Source: Erysipelotrichaceae bacterium
GTDB lineage: Bacteria > Bacillota_I > Bacilli_A > Erysipelotrichales > Erysipelotrichaceae
DNA: 60,554 nt
Direction: 5' to 3'
Assembly: GCA_017442805.1 (NCBI GenBank)
Contig: JAFRZA010000012.1
Coordinates: 1 to 60,554, forward strand
The position numbers were made by a program, and so were the translations under genes. The notes under the pieces were generated by a model, which was not told where the DNA came from, ran no database searches, and worked only from the letters and a program-made list of their open reading frames with translations. Shown here piece by piece: positions 1 to 6,682 of the stretch. Within the stretch, counting starts at the first letter, position 1, and every line of letters starts with the position of its first letter.

Positions 1-94
1 CGCTTTTGCATCTCGATGTTTTAGGCTTTTCCACCTTCTTCCCTTTTAGATAGCTTTCTACACAATCCAATTTGAATTCCCAGTTGTACCTAAT
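1..94 (-). CDS. IS3-type transposase OrfA, N-terminal fragment
   Basis: Thirty-one codons are open to the window edge and begin (I/M)RYNWEFKLDCVESYLKG. The WEFKL-CVE-YLKG pattern is typical of the helix-turn-helix start of IS3 OrfA proteins. No ATG, GTG or TTG lies in frame between the upstream stop and this sequence. The best start is ATT at 94-92, placed seven bases after a strong Shine-Dalgarno AAAGGGGG. That ribosome site lies inside the hairpin at 102-132. An unusual start and a hidden ribosome site would both keep transposase output low. The gene is truncated by the window, and the product is inferred from the N-terminus alone. Confidence 0.5.
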   Translation of the reverse strand, partial: MRYNWEFKLDCVESYLKGKKVEKPKTSRCKS

Positions 95-101
95 ATAAAA
101 A

Positions 102-132
102 CCCCCTTTACTGGTTGGTCCAGTTTAGGGGG
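102..132. repeat. Inverted repeat inside the IS end, over the transposase ribosome site
   Basis: CCCCCT (102-107) pairs with AGGGGG (127-132). After a TT/TT mismatch, ACTGG (110-114) pairs with CCAGT (120-124) around a 5-base loop. On the minus strand the 3' arm contains the Shine-Dalgarno of the OrfA-like frame. A transcript reading in from outside would therefore fold and hide it, a known protection strategy in IS elements. The minus strand also has a T run after the stem, so it could terminate transcription. Confidence 0.6.
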
Positions 133-182
133 TACATATCACCGGCCGGGTTTTATGATGGCAGACAGGCGCATTTCTCTTC

Positions 183-211
183 TTGCATTCAAACACCTAA
201 TCTTTTATAAT
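183..211 (+). promoter_or_regulatory. valS promoter
   Basis: TTGCAT (183-188) and TATAAT (206-211) are separated by exactly 17 bases, a near-consensus vegetative promoter. The start of transcription would be near 218, just before the T-box stem I. The promoter is intact despite the nearby IS end. The stretch 137-182 holds no gene. It contains a short GC palindrome followed by TTTT, which may be the tail of an older terminator. Confidence 0.8.
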
Positions 212-217
212 CATTTC

Positions 218-413
218 AGGCGAGGAAGAGCAGCAGTAACGGGAAACCGGAAAGCAGAGAATGCCGGGAAGGTGAAACGGCATCAGAGGCGAACCGTGAA
301 GTCGGCTTGGAGCTGACATGGTGAAACAGCAGTAGTCATGTCCGTATTAAGGCGTTAACTTATTGAGAAGTAATTAAGGTGGTACCACGTTAAGCGTCCT
401 TTGCGGCGCTTTT
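218..413 (+). promoter_or_regulatory. T-box riboswitch controlling valS
   Basis: The leader has the conserved T-box AAGGTGGTACCACG at 376-389. Its TGGT can pair with the ACCA end of uncharged tRNA. The T-box is followed at once by a terminator stem, AAGCGTC (392-398) with GGCGCTT (405-411), and a T-rich tail. The upstream part has the stem I pattern, with an AGAGA/GGTGAAA distal region and a GTC triplet at 301-303 just before the conserved CTTGGAGC. GTC is a valine codon, which agrees with the downstream gene. Uncharged tRNA-Val is expected to favour the antiterminator and switch valS on. The exact 5' end is an estimate. Confidence 0.9.
392..413 (+). terminator. T-box-controlled terminator
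   Basis: AAGCGTC and GGCGCTT form a seven-pair stem around CTTTGC, followed by TTATTGTTT. The T-box antiterminator sequence lies immediately upstream, so the two structures compete. Confidence 0.8.
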
Positions 414-435
414 ATTGTTTAAGGAGGACTTTTGT

Positions 436-3045
436 ATGTTGGATAACAGATATGATCACCTGAAGGTTGAGGAAAACCAGTATGACGGCTGGATCAGCGC
501 GGGCTATTTTACCGCCGGCGATACCAGTAAGAAGCCGTACTGTCTGGTGATTCCGCCGCCGAACGTCACCGGTAAGCTGCATCTGGGACATTCCTGGGAC
601 AATACCCTGCAGGACATCATCACCCGCTACAAGCGGATGTGCGGCTTTGATACCCTGTATCTGCCGGGCATGGACCATGCCGGCATCGCCACGCAGGCCA
701 AGGTCGATCAGCGTCTCAAGGAACAGGGGATCTCCCGCTATGACATCGGCAGAGAGAAATTCCTGGAACAGGCCTGGGCCTGGAAGGAAGAGTACGCCGG
801 CCACATCAGAAAGCAGTGGGCGGCCATGGGCGTCGCTCTGGACTACACCAGAGAACGCTTTACCCTGGATGAAGGGCTCTCCCGGGCCGTCAGAAAGGCT
901 TTTGTCCAGCTTTACAAGGAAGGCCTCATCTACCAGGGCGAAAGGATCATCAACTGGGACCCCGAAGCCAAGACAGCCTTAAGCAACATCGAAGTCATCT
1001 ACAAACCAACCAAGGGATACATGTATCACTTCATCTATGACGTGGTTGAAACCGGAAGGAAGATCGTGGTCGCCACGACCAGACCGGAGACCATGTTCGG
1101 CGATGTCTGCGTCGTCGTTCATCCTGATGATGAAAGATACAGGGACATCGTCGGACTGCACGTCATCAACCCGGCCAATCACGAGCCTCTTCCCATCATC
1201 ACCGATGACTACATCGACATCGAATTCGGCACCGGCGCCATGAAGTGCACGCCTGCCCATGACCCCAATGACTTCATCATCGGTGAGAAGTACGGCTTCG
1301 ACAAGCCGGTCTGTATCAACCCGGACGGCACCATGAACGCTCTGGCCGGCAAATATGAAGGCCTGGACCGTTATGAATGCCGTGAAAGACTGGTGGAAAG
1401 GATCAGGTCTGAAGGCCATCTTGACCATCTGGAGGACATCGAGCACAATGTCGGCTATTCCGAACGGACCGACGTCATCGTTGAACCCTATCTGTCCAAG
1501 CAGTGGTTCGTATCCATGAAGCCGCTGGCTGAAGACGTTCTTAAATATCAGAAGGATGACGAGACCAAGATCCATTTCTATCCCGAACGCTTTGAGAAGA
1601 CCTTCCTGCAGTGGCTGGAAAACATCGAAGACTGGTGCATTTCCCGTCAGCTGTGGTGGGGCCACCGCATCCCGGTCTGGTATCATAAGGATACCGGCGA
1701 GATCTACTGTGAGATGACTGATCCGGCCGATCCGGAAAACTGGATCCAGGATGAAGACGTGCTGGACACCTGGTTCTCCAGCGCCCTGTGGCCGTTTACG
1801 ACGCTGAACTGGCCCGATGAGGATGATCCGGATTACAAGCGTTACTATTCGACTGACTGCCTGGTGACCGGCTACGACATCATCTTCTTCTGGGTCGCCC
1901 GTATGGCCTTCCAGGCCAGACACTTCACCCATGACCGTCCCTTCCGCGACGTGCTGATCCACGGTCTGGTCAGAGACGAACAGGGCCGCAAGATGAGCAA
2001 GTCGCTGGGCAACGGCGTTGACCCGATGGACGTCAAGCAGCGCTACGGCGCCGACGCCCTGCGTTTCTTCCTGACCACCAATTCAACTCCAGGTGCCGAC
2101 CTGCGCTATTCCGATACCAAGGTCGAAGCCGCCTGGAACTTCATCAACAAGATCTGGAACGCCAGCCGCTTCGTGCAGATGAATACGGAAGGCATGAGCA
2201 TCGATGACATCGACCTTTCCCATCTCAGCGCCATCGACAGCTGGCTGCTGGGCAAGCTGAACAAGACGATCGCCTCCACTTCCGCCAACATGGAAAAATA
2301 TGAATTTGCCATGGTCGGCAATGAACTGTACAGTTTCGTCTGGAATGACTTCTGCAGCTGGTACATCGAACTGAGCAAGTCAACGCTCAATTCCGAGGAT
2401 CCCCAGGTGGTGAAGGCTACCAGATCAATGCTTCTGTACGCCCTGATCGCCATTCTGAAGCTGCTGCACCCCTTCATGCCGTTTGTAACCGAGAAGATCT
2501 ACGGCGATCTGCCGCATAAGGCAGCGGCGCTGTGCGTGGACAGCTGGCCACAGGTTATGCCCCTGAAGGATGAGAATACCGATGAAGTTGATCTGATCAT
2601 CAACGTTATTTCCATCATCCGTCAGCTGCGCGTCGACTATGACATCAAGCCTTCGACAATGATTGAGATCACCCTCAGGGATGAAAACGGCAGGCTGATC
2701 GACGTTGACGCGGAAACCAACGCCATGCTCAGCAAGCTGGCGAAGGTCACCTGCACCAATGAGACAGGCGATGACATGATCGTCCGTCCGCTGGAAAGCG
2801 GTTCGCTGGCCGTCAGCGCCAGCCGGATAATTGATTATCAGGCCGAATATGATAAACTGATTAAGGAACAGCAGCGCCTGGAGGGCGAAATCAGAAGATC
2901 GGAGGGAATGCTGGGCAATGAACGCTTCATCGCCAAGGCTCCCAGGGAAAAGATCGATAATGAAAAGGAGAAACTCGAGAGCTACAGGTCTCAGTACGCT
3001 GTCGTCACTGAGCAGCTGGCTCAGGTAAAGGCCAAACTGCACTGA
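436..3045 (+). CDS. valS: Valyl-tRNA synthetase
   Basis: Charges tRNA-Val with valine in the cytoplasm. The 869-residue protein has the class I signature PPPNVTGKLHLGH near the N-terminus, the KMSKSLGN loop in the second half, the CP1 editing region between them (TTRPETMFGD) and a C-terminal coiled coil rich in Glu, Lys and Arg. Length is normal for the family. The ATG at 436 is chosen because AAGGAGG lies at 421-427. A TTG in frame at 415 would overlap the terminator and has no ribosome site. Expression is set by the valine T-box upstream. The muramidase gene follows after two bases and is probably cotranscribed. Confidence 0.97.
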   Translation: MLDNRYDHLKVEENQYDGWISAGYFTAGDTSKKPYCLVIPPPNVTGKLHLGHSWDNTLQDIITRYKRMCGFDTLYLPGMDHAGIATQAKVDQRLKEQGISRYDIGREKFLEQAWAWKEEYAGHIRKQWAAMGVALDYTRERFTLDEGLSRAVRKAFVQLYKEGLIYQGERIINWDPEAKTALSNIEVIYKPTKGYMYHFIYDVVETGRKIVVATTRPETMFGDVCVVVHPDDERYRDIVGLHVINPANHEPLPIITDDYIDIEFGTGAMKCTPAHDPNDFIIGEKYGFDKPVCINPDGTMNALAGKYEGLDRYECRERLVERIRSEGHLDHLEDIEHNVGYSERTDVIVEPYLSKQWFVSMKPLAEDVLKYQKDDETKIHFYPERFEKTFLQWLENIEDWCISRQLWWGHRIPVWYHKDTGEIYCEMTDPADPENWIQDEDVLDTWFSSALWPFTTLNWPDEDDPDYKRYYSTDCLVTGYDIIFFWVARMAFQARHFTHDRPFRDVLIHGLVRDEQGRKMSKSLGNGVDPMDVKQRYGADALRFFLTTNSTPGADLRYSDTKVEAAWNFINKIWNASRFVQMNTEGMSIDDIDLSHLSAIDSWLLGKLNKTIASTSANMEKYEFAMVGNELYSFVWNDFCSWYIELSKSTLNSEDPQVVKATRSMLLYALIAILKLLHPFMPFVTEKIYGDLPHKAAALCVDSWPQVMPLKDENTDEVDLIINVISIIRQLRVDYDIKPSTMIEITLRDENGRLIDVDAETNAMLSKLAKVTCTNETGDDMIVRPLESGSLAVSASRIIDYQAEYDKLIKEQQRLEGEIRRSEGMLGNERFIAKAPREKIDNEKEKLESYRSQYAVVTEQLAQVKAKLH

Positions 3046-3047
3046 AA

Positions 3048-5441
3048 ATGAAGAAACTCGTTATCATTCTGCTGGTGCTGGCTCTGTGCGCCGGAAGCTA
3101 TCTGTTCTTCTTCGTCAACAGGACGGATTATGACGTCTTCAGCGAAAACGGATATACCTACCGGCTCAACAGCGACAACAGCGCCGACATCATCAAATAC
3201 GAAGGCTCCGATGATGAGAACATCATCATTGTTCCTTCCTACCTTTCCGACTATGAAGTCACCAGCATAGCCAGAAAGGCTTTTGACTGTGAGAACATAA
3301 CGAGCATCGTCATCTCCGACAGCATCACCAGCATCGAAAACGACGCCTTCGTCAAATGCGGCGACGTCATGTCGCTTACCTGGCCGGCCAGCCTGCTGGC
3401 CGATAAGCCCTTCTCCGGATTAAGCAACCTCAATGAACTGGTCATTTCCTTCGGAAGCGACGGCTTCATGAAGGACCTCGGTTCGGAGACGCTGCCGGTC
3501 TGGTCTCAAAGCAGCGAGTCGATAACCACCCTGACGGTAGAGGACGGCGTCCGCTATCTGGGAAACTACTGCTTCCGCAATCTGGTGAATCTGGAGATCG
3601 CCGATCTTCCGGATACCATTGAGGCCATCGGCATCGAATGTTTCTACAACGACACCATGATCCAGAATCTGACTCTGACCTCCACGCTCAAGAGCATCGG
3701 CCGAAGGGCCTTCGACAGCGATGGCGCGGCTTCCTCGGATACCGTTCTGACCATTCCGCAGTCGGTGGAATACATGGGCGAAAACGCCCTGGGTGCCGGC
3801 TTCCGTTACTTTGTCTACAAGGATTCCTACGGCGAGCGTTTCCTCAATAACCTCAACCGCAGCTACTCAACGGTCGATCTGTCGCTGGACATGAAGCAGA
3901 AGAGCGTTGATCTCGGTTCGCAGCTGATGCTGCACAGCAAATCGCTCCCTGAGGGCTTCAGCGAGAGCGTAAGCTTCGTTTCACTGAATCAGGATATTCT
4001 GACCGTGGACGAAAAAGGCGTCATGATCGCCGTAGGATCAGGCCAGGCGACGGTCCGCATGCAGACGCAGAGCGGCCAGTATGACGATCTGATCAATGTT
4101 GAAAGCGAAAACATCCAGGATAAGTACCGCCTGCTGAACGTCGGTGAAAACTTCCTGGCTGACCCTTATGAGTTTGATATCTTCAATGAGTACATGAGCG
4201 AGTTCTTCTATTACTCGACGACCGATTATGACATTGCTTCCGTCAGCGCGGACGGCGACGTCATCGCCAGGGGACCGGGCATCTGCAACATCTACATAAC
4301 CGATGAATACGAAAACACCGTATCCTATCTGGTAAGAGTCCAGCAGCTGGTCGAGGAGATCAGGCTCAACGGCGAATCAATCCGCCTGCGCAAGGGCAAC
4401 ACCTACCTGATCAGCGCCAGCGTGCTGCCGTCAAATGCCGGCAACAGGCAGCTGACCTATGAGTCGGACAACACCAATGTCGCCGTAGTCAACCGCGACG
4501 GCAAGGTCACGGCCCTGGCCTATGGCGACTGTACGGTAACGGTGCGCAGCACCGACGGCTCCAACGTCATCGCCAGACTGACCGTCGTGGTCTCCAACAG
4601 CCGGGTCAGCATCGACAACAACGTCGCCGTGGTGATGGTGGGAAAGAAGTACAACATCCGCTACAGCAGTTCTTCGGACGACATCCTGTTCTCTTCATCC
4701 AATGAGAACATCGCCACCGTCGATGCCAACGGAACCATTACCGGCGTTTCCGAGGGAAAGTGCATCGTCATGGTCTCCGACAAGCATAAGAGCGCCTACT
4801 CGATGATCACCGTCGCTGTCTATGACGCCTTCGCCTACGGCATCGACATCTCCCGCTGGAACGGCAACAGCCTCAGTGCCGATACCTTCAGGAAGGCAAG
4901 AGCAGAGGGCATAGACTTCGTCTACATTCGGGCCGGCTACGGCAATTCCGACAAGGACCGCAACTTCGAGCGCAACTACAAGGCCGCCAGGGCAGCCAAT
5001 CTGGACATCGGCGCCTACCACTACATCATGGCTACCAGCGCCTATGAAGCCCGCAACGAGGCCAACGCGATGCTCAAGTGGATCGCCGGCAAGCAGTTCG
5101 AATACCCGATCATGATCGACATCGAGGACCGCAGCCAGAAGTTTCTGCTGAACACCACCTTCAACGAGATCATCAGCGCCTACTGCGAGGTCATGGAGAA
5201 GGCCGGATACAGCTGCATCGTCTACTCCTATGCCGCCATGCTCAACAAGAGCGCCGGCCGCTACGATCACTGGGTCGCTCAGTGGAACGTTACCTGGCCG
5301 AGCTACTTCCGCAAGGACTTCACCATGTGGCAGTTTACCGACAACGGCCGGGTCGCCGGTTTTGCCGGAGCGGTTGACATGGACATCTGCTTCTTCGATT
5401 ATCCGTCCTACATTAAGAAAAAACATCTTAATGGCTATTAA
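3048..5441 (+). CDS. Surface GH25 muramidase with leucine-rich and Ig-like domains
   Basis: Predicted exported lysozyme-type enzyme that cleaves the MurNAc-GlcNAc bond of peptidoglycan. Residues 1-22 form a signal or anchor segment (KKLVIILLVLALCAGSYLFFF). Residues about 50-250 look like BspA-type leucine-rich repeats (TSIARKAF..ITSIVISDSITSIENDAF). About 280-590 hold several BIG2-like Ig folds (LTYESDNTNVAVVNRDGKVTAL). The GH25 domain spans 596-797, with GIDIS (D600) and IDIED (D691, E693) as the expected acidic active-site residues. No sortase motif is visible, so the N-terminal segment may be the anchor. The gene starts two bases after valS. Target, own wall or another cell's, is unknown. 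Confidence 0.85.
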   Translation: MKKLVIILLVLALCAGSYLFFFVNRTDYDVFSENGYTYRLNSDNSADIIKYEGSDDENIIIVPSYLSDYEVTSIARKAFDCENITSIVISDSITSIENDAFVKCGDVMSLTWPASLLADKPFSGLSNLNELVISFGSDGFMKDLGSETLPVWSQSSESITTLTVEDGVRYLGNYCFRNLVNLEIADLPDTIEAIGIECFYNDTMIQNLTLTSTLKSIGRRAFDSDGAASSDTVLTIPQSVEYMGENALGAGFRYFVYKDSYGERFLNNLNRSYSTVDLSLDMKQKSVDLGSQLMLHSKSLPEGFSESVSFVSLNQDILTVDEKGVMIAVGSGQATVRMQTQSGQYDDLINVESENIQDKYRLLNVGENFLADPYEFDIFNEYMSEFFYYSTTDYDIASVSADGDVIARGPGICNIYITDEYENTVSYLVRVQQLVEEIRLNGESIRLRKGNTYLISASVLPSNAGNRQLTYESDNTNVAVVNRDGKVTALAYGDCTVTVRSTDGSNVIARLTVVVSNSRVSIDNNVAVVMVGKKYNIRYSSSSDDILFSSSNENIATVDANGTITGVSEGKCIVMVSDKHKSAYSMITVAVYDAFAYGIDISRWNGNSLSADTFRKARAEGIDFVYIRAGYGNSDKDRNFERNYKAARAANLDIGAYHYIMATSAYEARNEANAMLKWIAGKQFEYPIMIDIEDRSQKFLLNTTFNEIISAYCEVMEKAGYSCIVYSYAAMLNKSAGRYDHWVAQWNVTWPSYFRKDFTMWQFTDNGRVAGFAGAVDMDICFFDYPSYIKKKHLNGY

Positions 5442-5460
5442 GACGCGGATGTGATATGAT
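5411..5460 (+). promoter_or_regulatory. Promoter and candidate operator of the toxin-antitoxin pair
   Basis: An extended -10, TGATATGAT, lies at 5452-5460, with a poor -35. Just upstream is a perfect inverted repeat, CATTAAGA (5411-5418) and TCTTAATG (5426-5433). TATTAAGA follows at 5436-5443 and another CATTAAGA at 5501-5508, inside the antitoxin start. Ribbon-helix-helix antitoxins usually bind short repeated half-sites around their own promoter. These copies are reasonable candidates, but the repeat overlaps the end of the muramidase gene and is AT-rich. Confidence 0.45.
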
Positions 5461-5490
5461 GGTATTACACAGTTATACAGGAGGACTTCC

Positions 5491-5703
5491 ATGGCTATTT
5501 CATTAAGACTCAGCAGAGAAGACGAGGAACTGTTCAAGAAATACGCTTCCCTGCACAATCTGACCGTATCCGATCTGGTGCGGGAATCCGTTCTGCGCCG
5601 CATTGAGGATGACACCGACCTGCAGGACTACCGCAGACTGCTTCAGGAATACCACCAGTCCGCTGCCTCGCTGACGCTGGATGAAATGCTGAGGAGAAGG
5701 TAA
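5491..5703 (+). CDS. RelB-like ribbon-helix-helix antitoxin
   Basis: Seventy residues. The N-terminus MAISLRLSREDEELFKKYASLHNLTVSDLVRESVLRRIEDD has the beta strand plus two helices of a ribbon-helix-helix DNA-binding fold, as in the RelB/CopG/DUF6290 families. The C-terminal part (DLQDYRRLLQEYHQS..LTLDEMLRR) should wrap the toxin. GGAGG lies at 5480-5484 before the ATG. The toxin gene begins one base after the stop codon, so the pair is translationally coupled. The protein is expected to neutralise the toxin and repress its own promoter. Confidence 0.85.
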   Translation: MAISLRLSREDEELFKKYASLHNLTVSDLVRESVLRRIEDDTDLQDYRRLLQEYHQSAASLTLDEMLRRR

Positions 5704-5704
5704 G

Positions 5705-5968
5705 ATGGCTTTCAGGGTCCGCTTTTCACCACAGGCCGCCGGCCAGCTGGACAGCCTTGACGCGGTGACGCGCTCGCTGATCCTGGGCTGGCTGGGAAGG
5801 AATCTGGAAAACTGCTACAACCCCAGAGCGTTCGGCTATCAGCTGGAAAAGTACAATTACAGCTGCTGGAAGTACACGCTGGGCGATTACCGGCTGATAT
5901 CGGCCATTGAAAAGGATGACATCGTCATCCTGGCCGTCAAGAACCGTCACAATGAAGGGACCGTTTAG
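5705..5968 (+). CDS. RelE/ParE-family toxin
   Basis: Eighty-seven residues: FRVRFSPQAAGQLDSL..ILGWLGRNLENCYNPRAFGYQLEKYNYSCWKYTLGDYRLISAIEKDDIVILAVKNRHN. The WKYTLGDYRLISAIEKDDIVILAVKNR core is the conserved RelE fold. RelE proteins cut mRNA in the ribosome, while ParE proteins poison gyrase. The basic C-terminal residues (R and H in KNRHN) favour the RelE side, but this is inference. It forms a type II module with the preceding antitoxin. Its TAG stop lies in the loop of the terminator that closes the pair. Confidence 0.85.
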   Translation: MAFRVRFSPQAAGQLDSLDAVTRSLILGWLGRNLENCYNPRAFGYQLEKYNYSCWKYTLGDYRLISAIEKDDIVILAVKNRHNEGTV

Positions 5969-5978
5969 GTCCCTTTTT
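5955..5978 (+). terminator. Terminator of the toxin-antitoxin pair
   Basis: AAGGGACC (5955-5962) pairs with GGTCCCTT (5968-5975), followed by more T. The toxin's TAG stop sits at the loop and stem edge. Confidence 0.85.
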
Positions 5979-5982
5979 CATG

Positions 5983-6612
5983 TCAGTAATTTTTCTTGGA
6001 TTCGTTTCCCTCAATCAGTCTCTTGATGTTTTCGTGATGGCGGAAGGCCACCAGAGCGAAGATCAGCGTAAATACAAGAGTGACATAAATGTTATCGCAC
6101 GCCAGCGTGGAAAGACAGGCGGATACCAGCAGCGCGAACAGCGACGCCAGGGAAACGTATTCGGTGAAATGCGAGATCAGAAACCAGACGATCACCGGTA
6201 TGATGAAGCAGATGTCAAGCATCTTCCAGTCAGACAGTGAGACTCCCAGGATCACGCCGAATGCCGTGGCAACGCCCTTGCCGCCCTTGAAGGAGGCGAA
6301 GAGCGGCCAGCAGTGGCCGATGACGGTGAAGAGCGCCGCAAACAGAGCGGCTGATGGATTGATCAGCGCTTCCAGAAGATAGGCGAGCGTTCCCTTCAGA
6401 CCGTCGAGAAAGGCGACGATGAAGGCCGGACGGCGTCCCAGAACCCGGCCGGTGTTGGTGGCGCCGGGATTGCCGGAACCGTACTGACGGACGTCGGTAT
6501 GGTAGAAGACCTTGCCGATGACCAGAGCCCAGGGAACGGAGCCGATGAGATAGTTGATCAGGGAAAAGATAACGTATTTCATAGTCTTGACCTCACAGTC
6601 ATTATACATCAT
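5983..6612 (-). CDS. plsY: Acyl-phosphate:glycerol-3-phosphate acyltransferase PlsY
   Basis: Integral membrane enzyme that moves the acyl group from acyl-phosphate to glycerol-3-phosphate, the first step of phospholipid synthesis. Family motifs are clear: LIGSVPWALVIGK, RQYGSGNPGATNTGRVLG and FKGGKGVATAFG, with about five hydrophobic segments. Two adjacent ATGs (6612 and 6609) follow GAGGAGGG. A third, at 6582, gives the more usual start MKYVIFSLINYLIGS but has only a weak GAGG. I kept the upstream start. The gene is divergent from parE, a common firmicute arrangement. Confidence 0.93.
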   Translation of the reverse strand: MMYNDCEVKTMKYVIFSLINYLIGSVPWALVIGKVFYHTDVRQYGSGNPGATNTGRVLGRRPAFIVAFLDGLKGTLAYLLEALINPSAALFAALFTVIGHCWPLFASFKGGKGVATAFGVILGVSLSDWKMLDICFIIPVIVWFLISHFTEYVSLASLFALLVSACLSTLACDNIYVTLVFTLIFALVAFRHHENIKRLIEGNESKKNY

Positions 6613-6628
6613 TTTGCCCTCCTCAGGT

Positions 6629-6658
6629 TAGGCATCTGACCTGCTGTTGTGATATAAT
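6629..6658 (+). promoter_or_regulatory. parE operon promoter
   Basis: TAGGCA (6629-6634), an 18-base spacer, and TATAAT (6653-6658) extended upstream by TGA. It drives the long operon running to mtnN. Confidence 0.7.
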
Positions 6659-6682
6659 ATAAATGAATTGAGGTGTTTTACT

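Larger units (their letters stand above)
1..136 (-). mobile_element. IS3-family insertion sequence, 5' end only
   Basis: The minus strand starting at 136 reads TGTACCCCCTAAACTGGACC. It begins with TG and has the look of an IS3-family (IS150-like) terminal repeat. An open frame follows that resembles the N-terminus of an IS3 OrfA. The rest of the element lies beyond the left edge, so its other end and any target duplication cannot be seen. The element stops 46 bases before the -35 box of the valS promoter. The family call rests on motif resemblance only. Confidence 0.55.

Noticed and set aside
102..132. Reading this hairpin as a terminator of a minus-strand gene
   Set aside because: No minus-strand gene lies to its right; the valS leader is there. 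The terminal-repeat sequence and the transposase-like frame explain it better.
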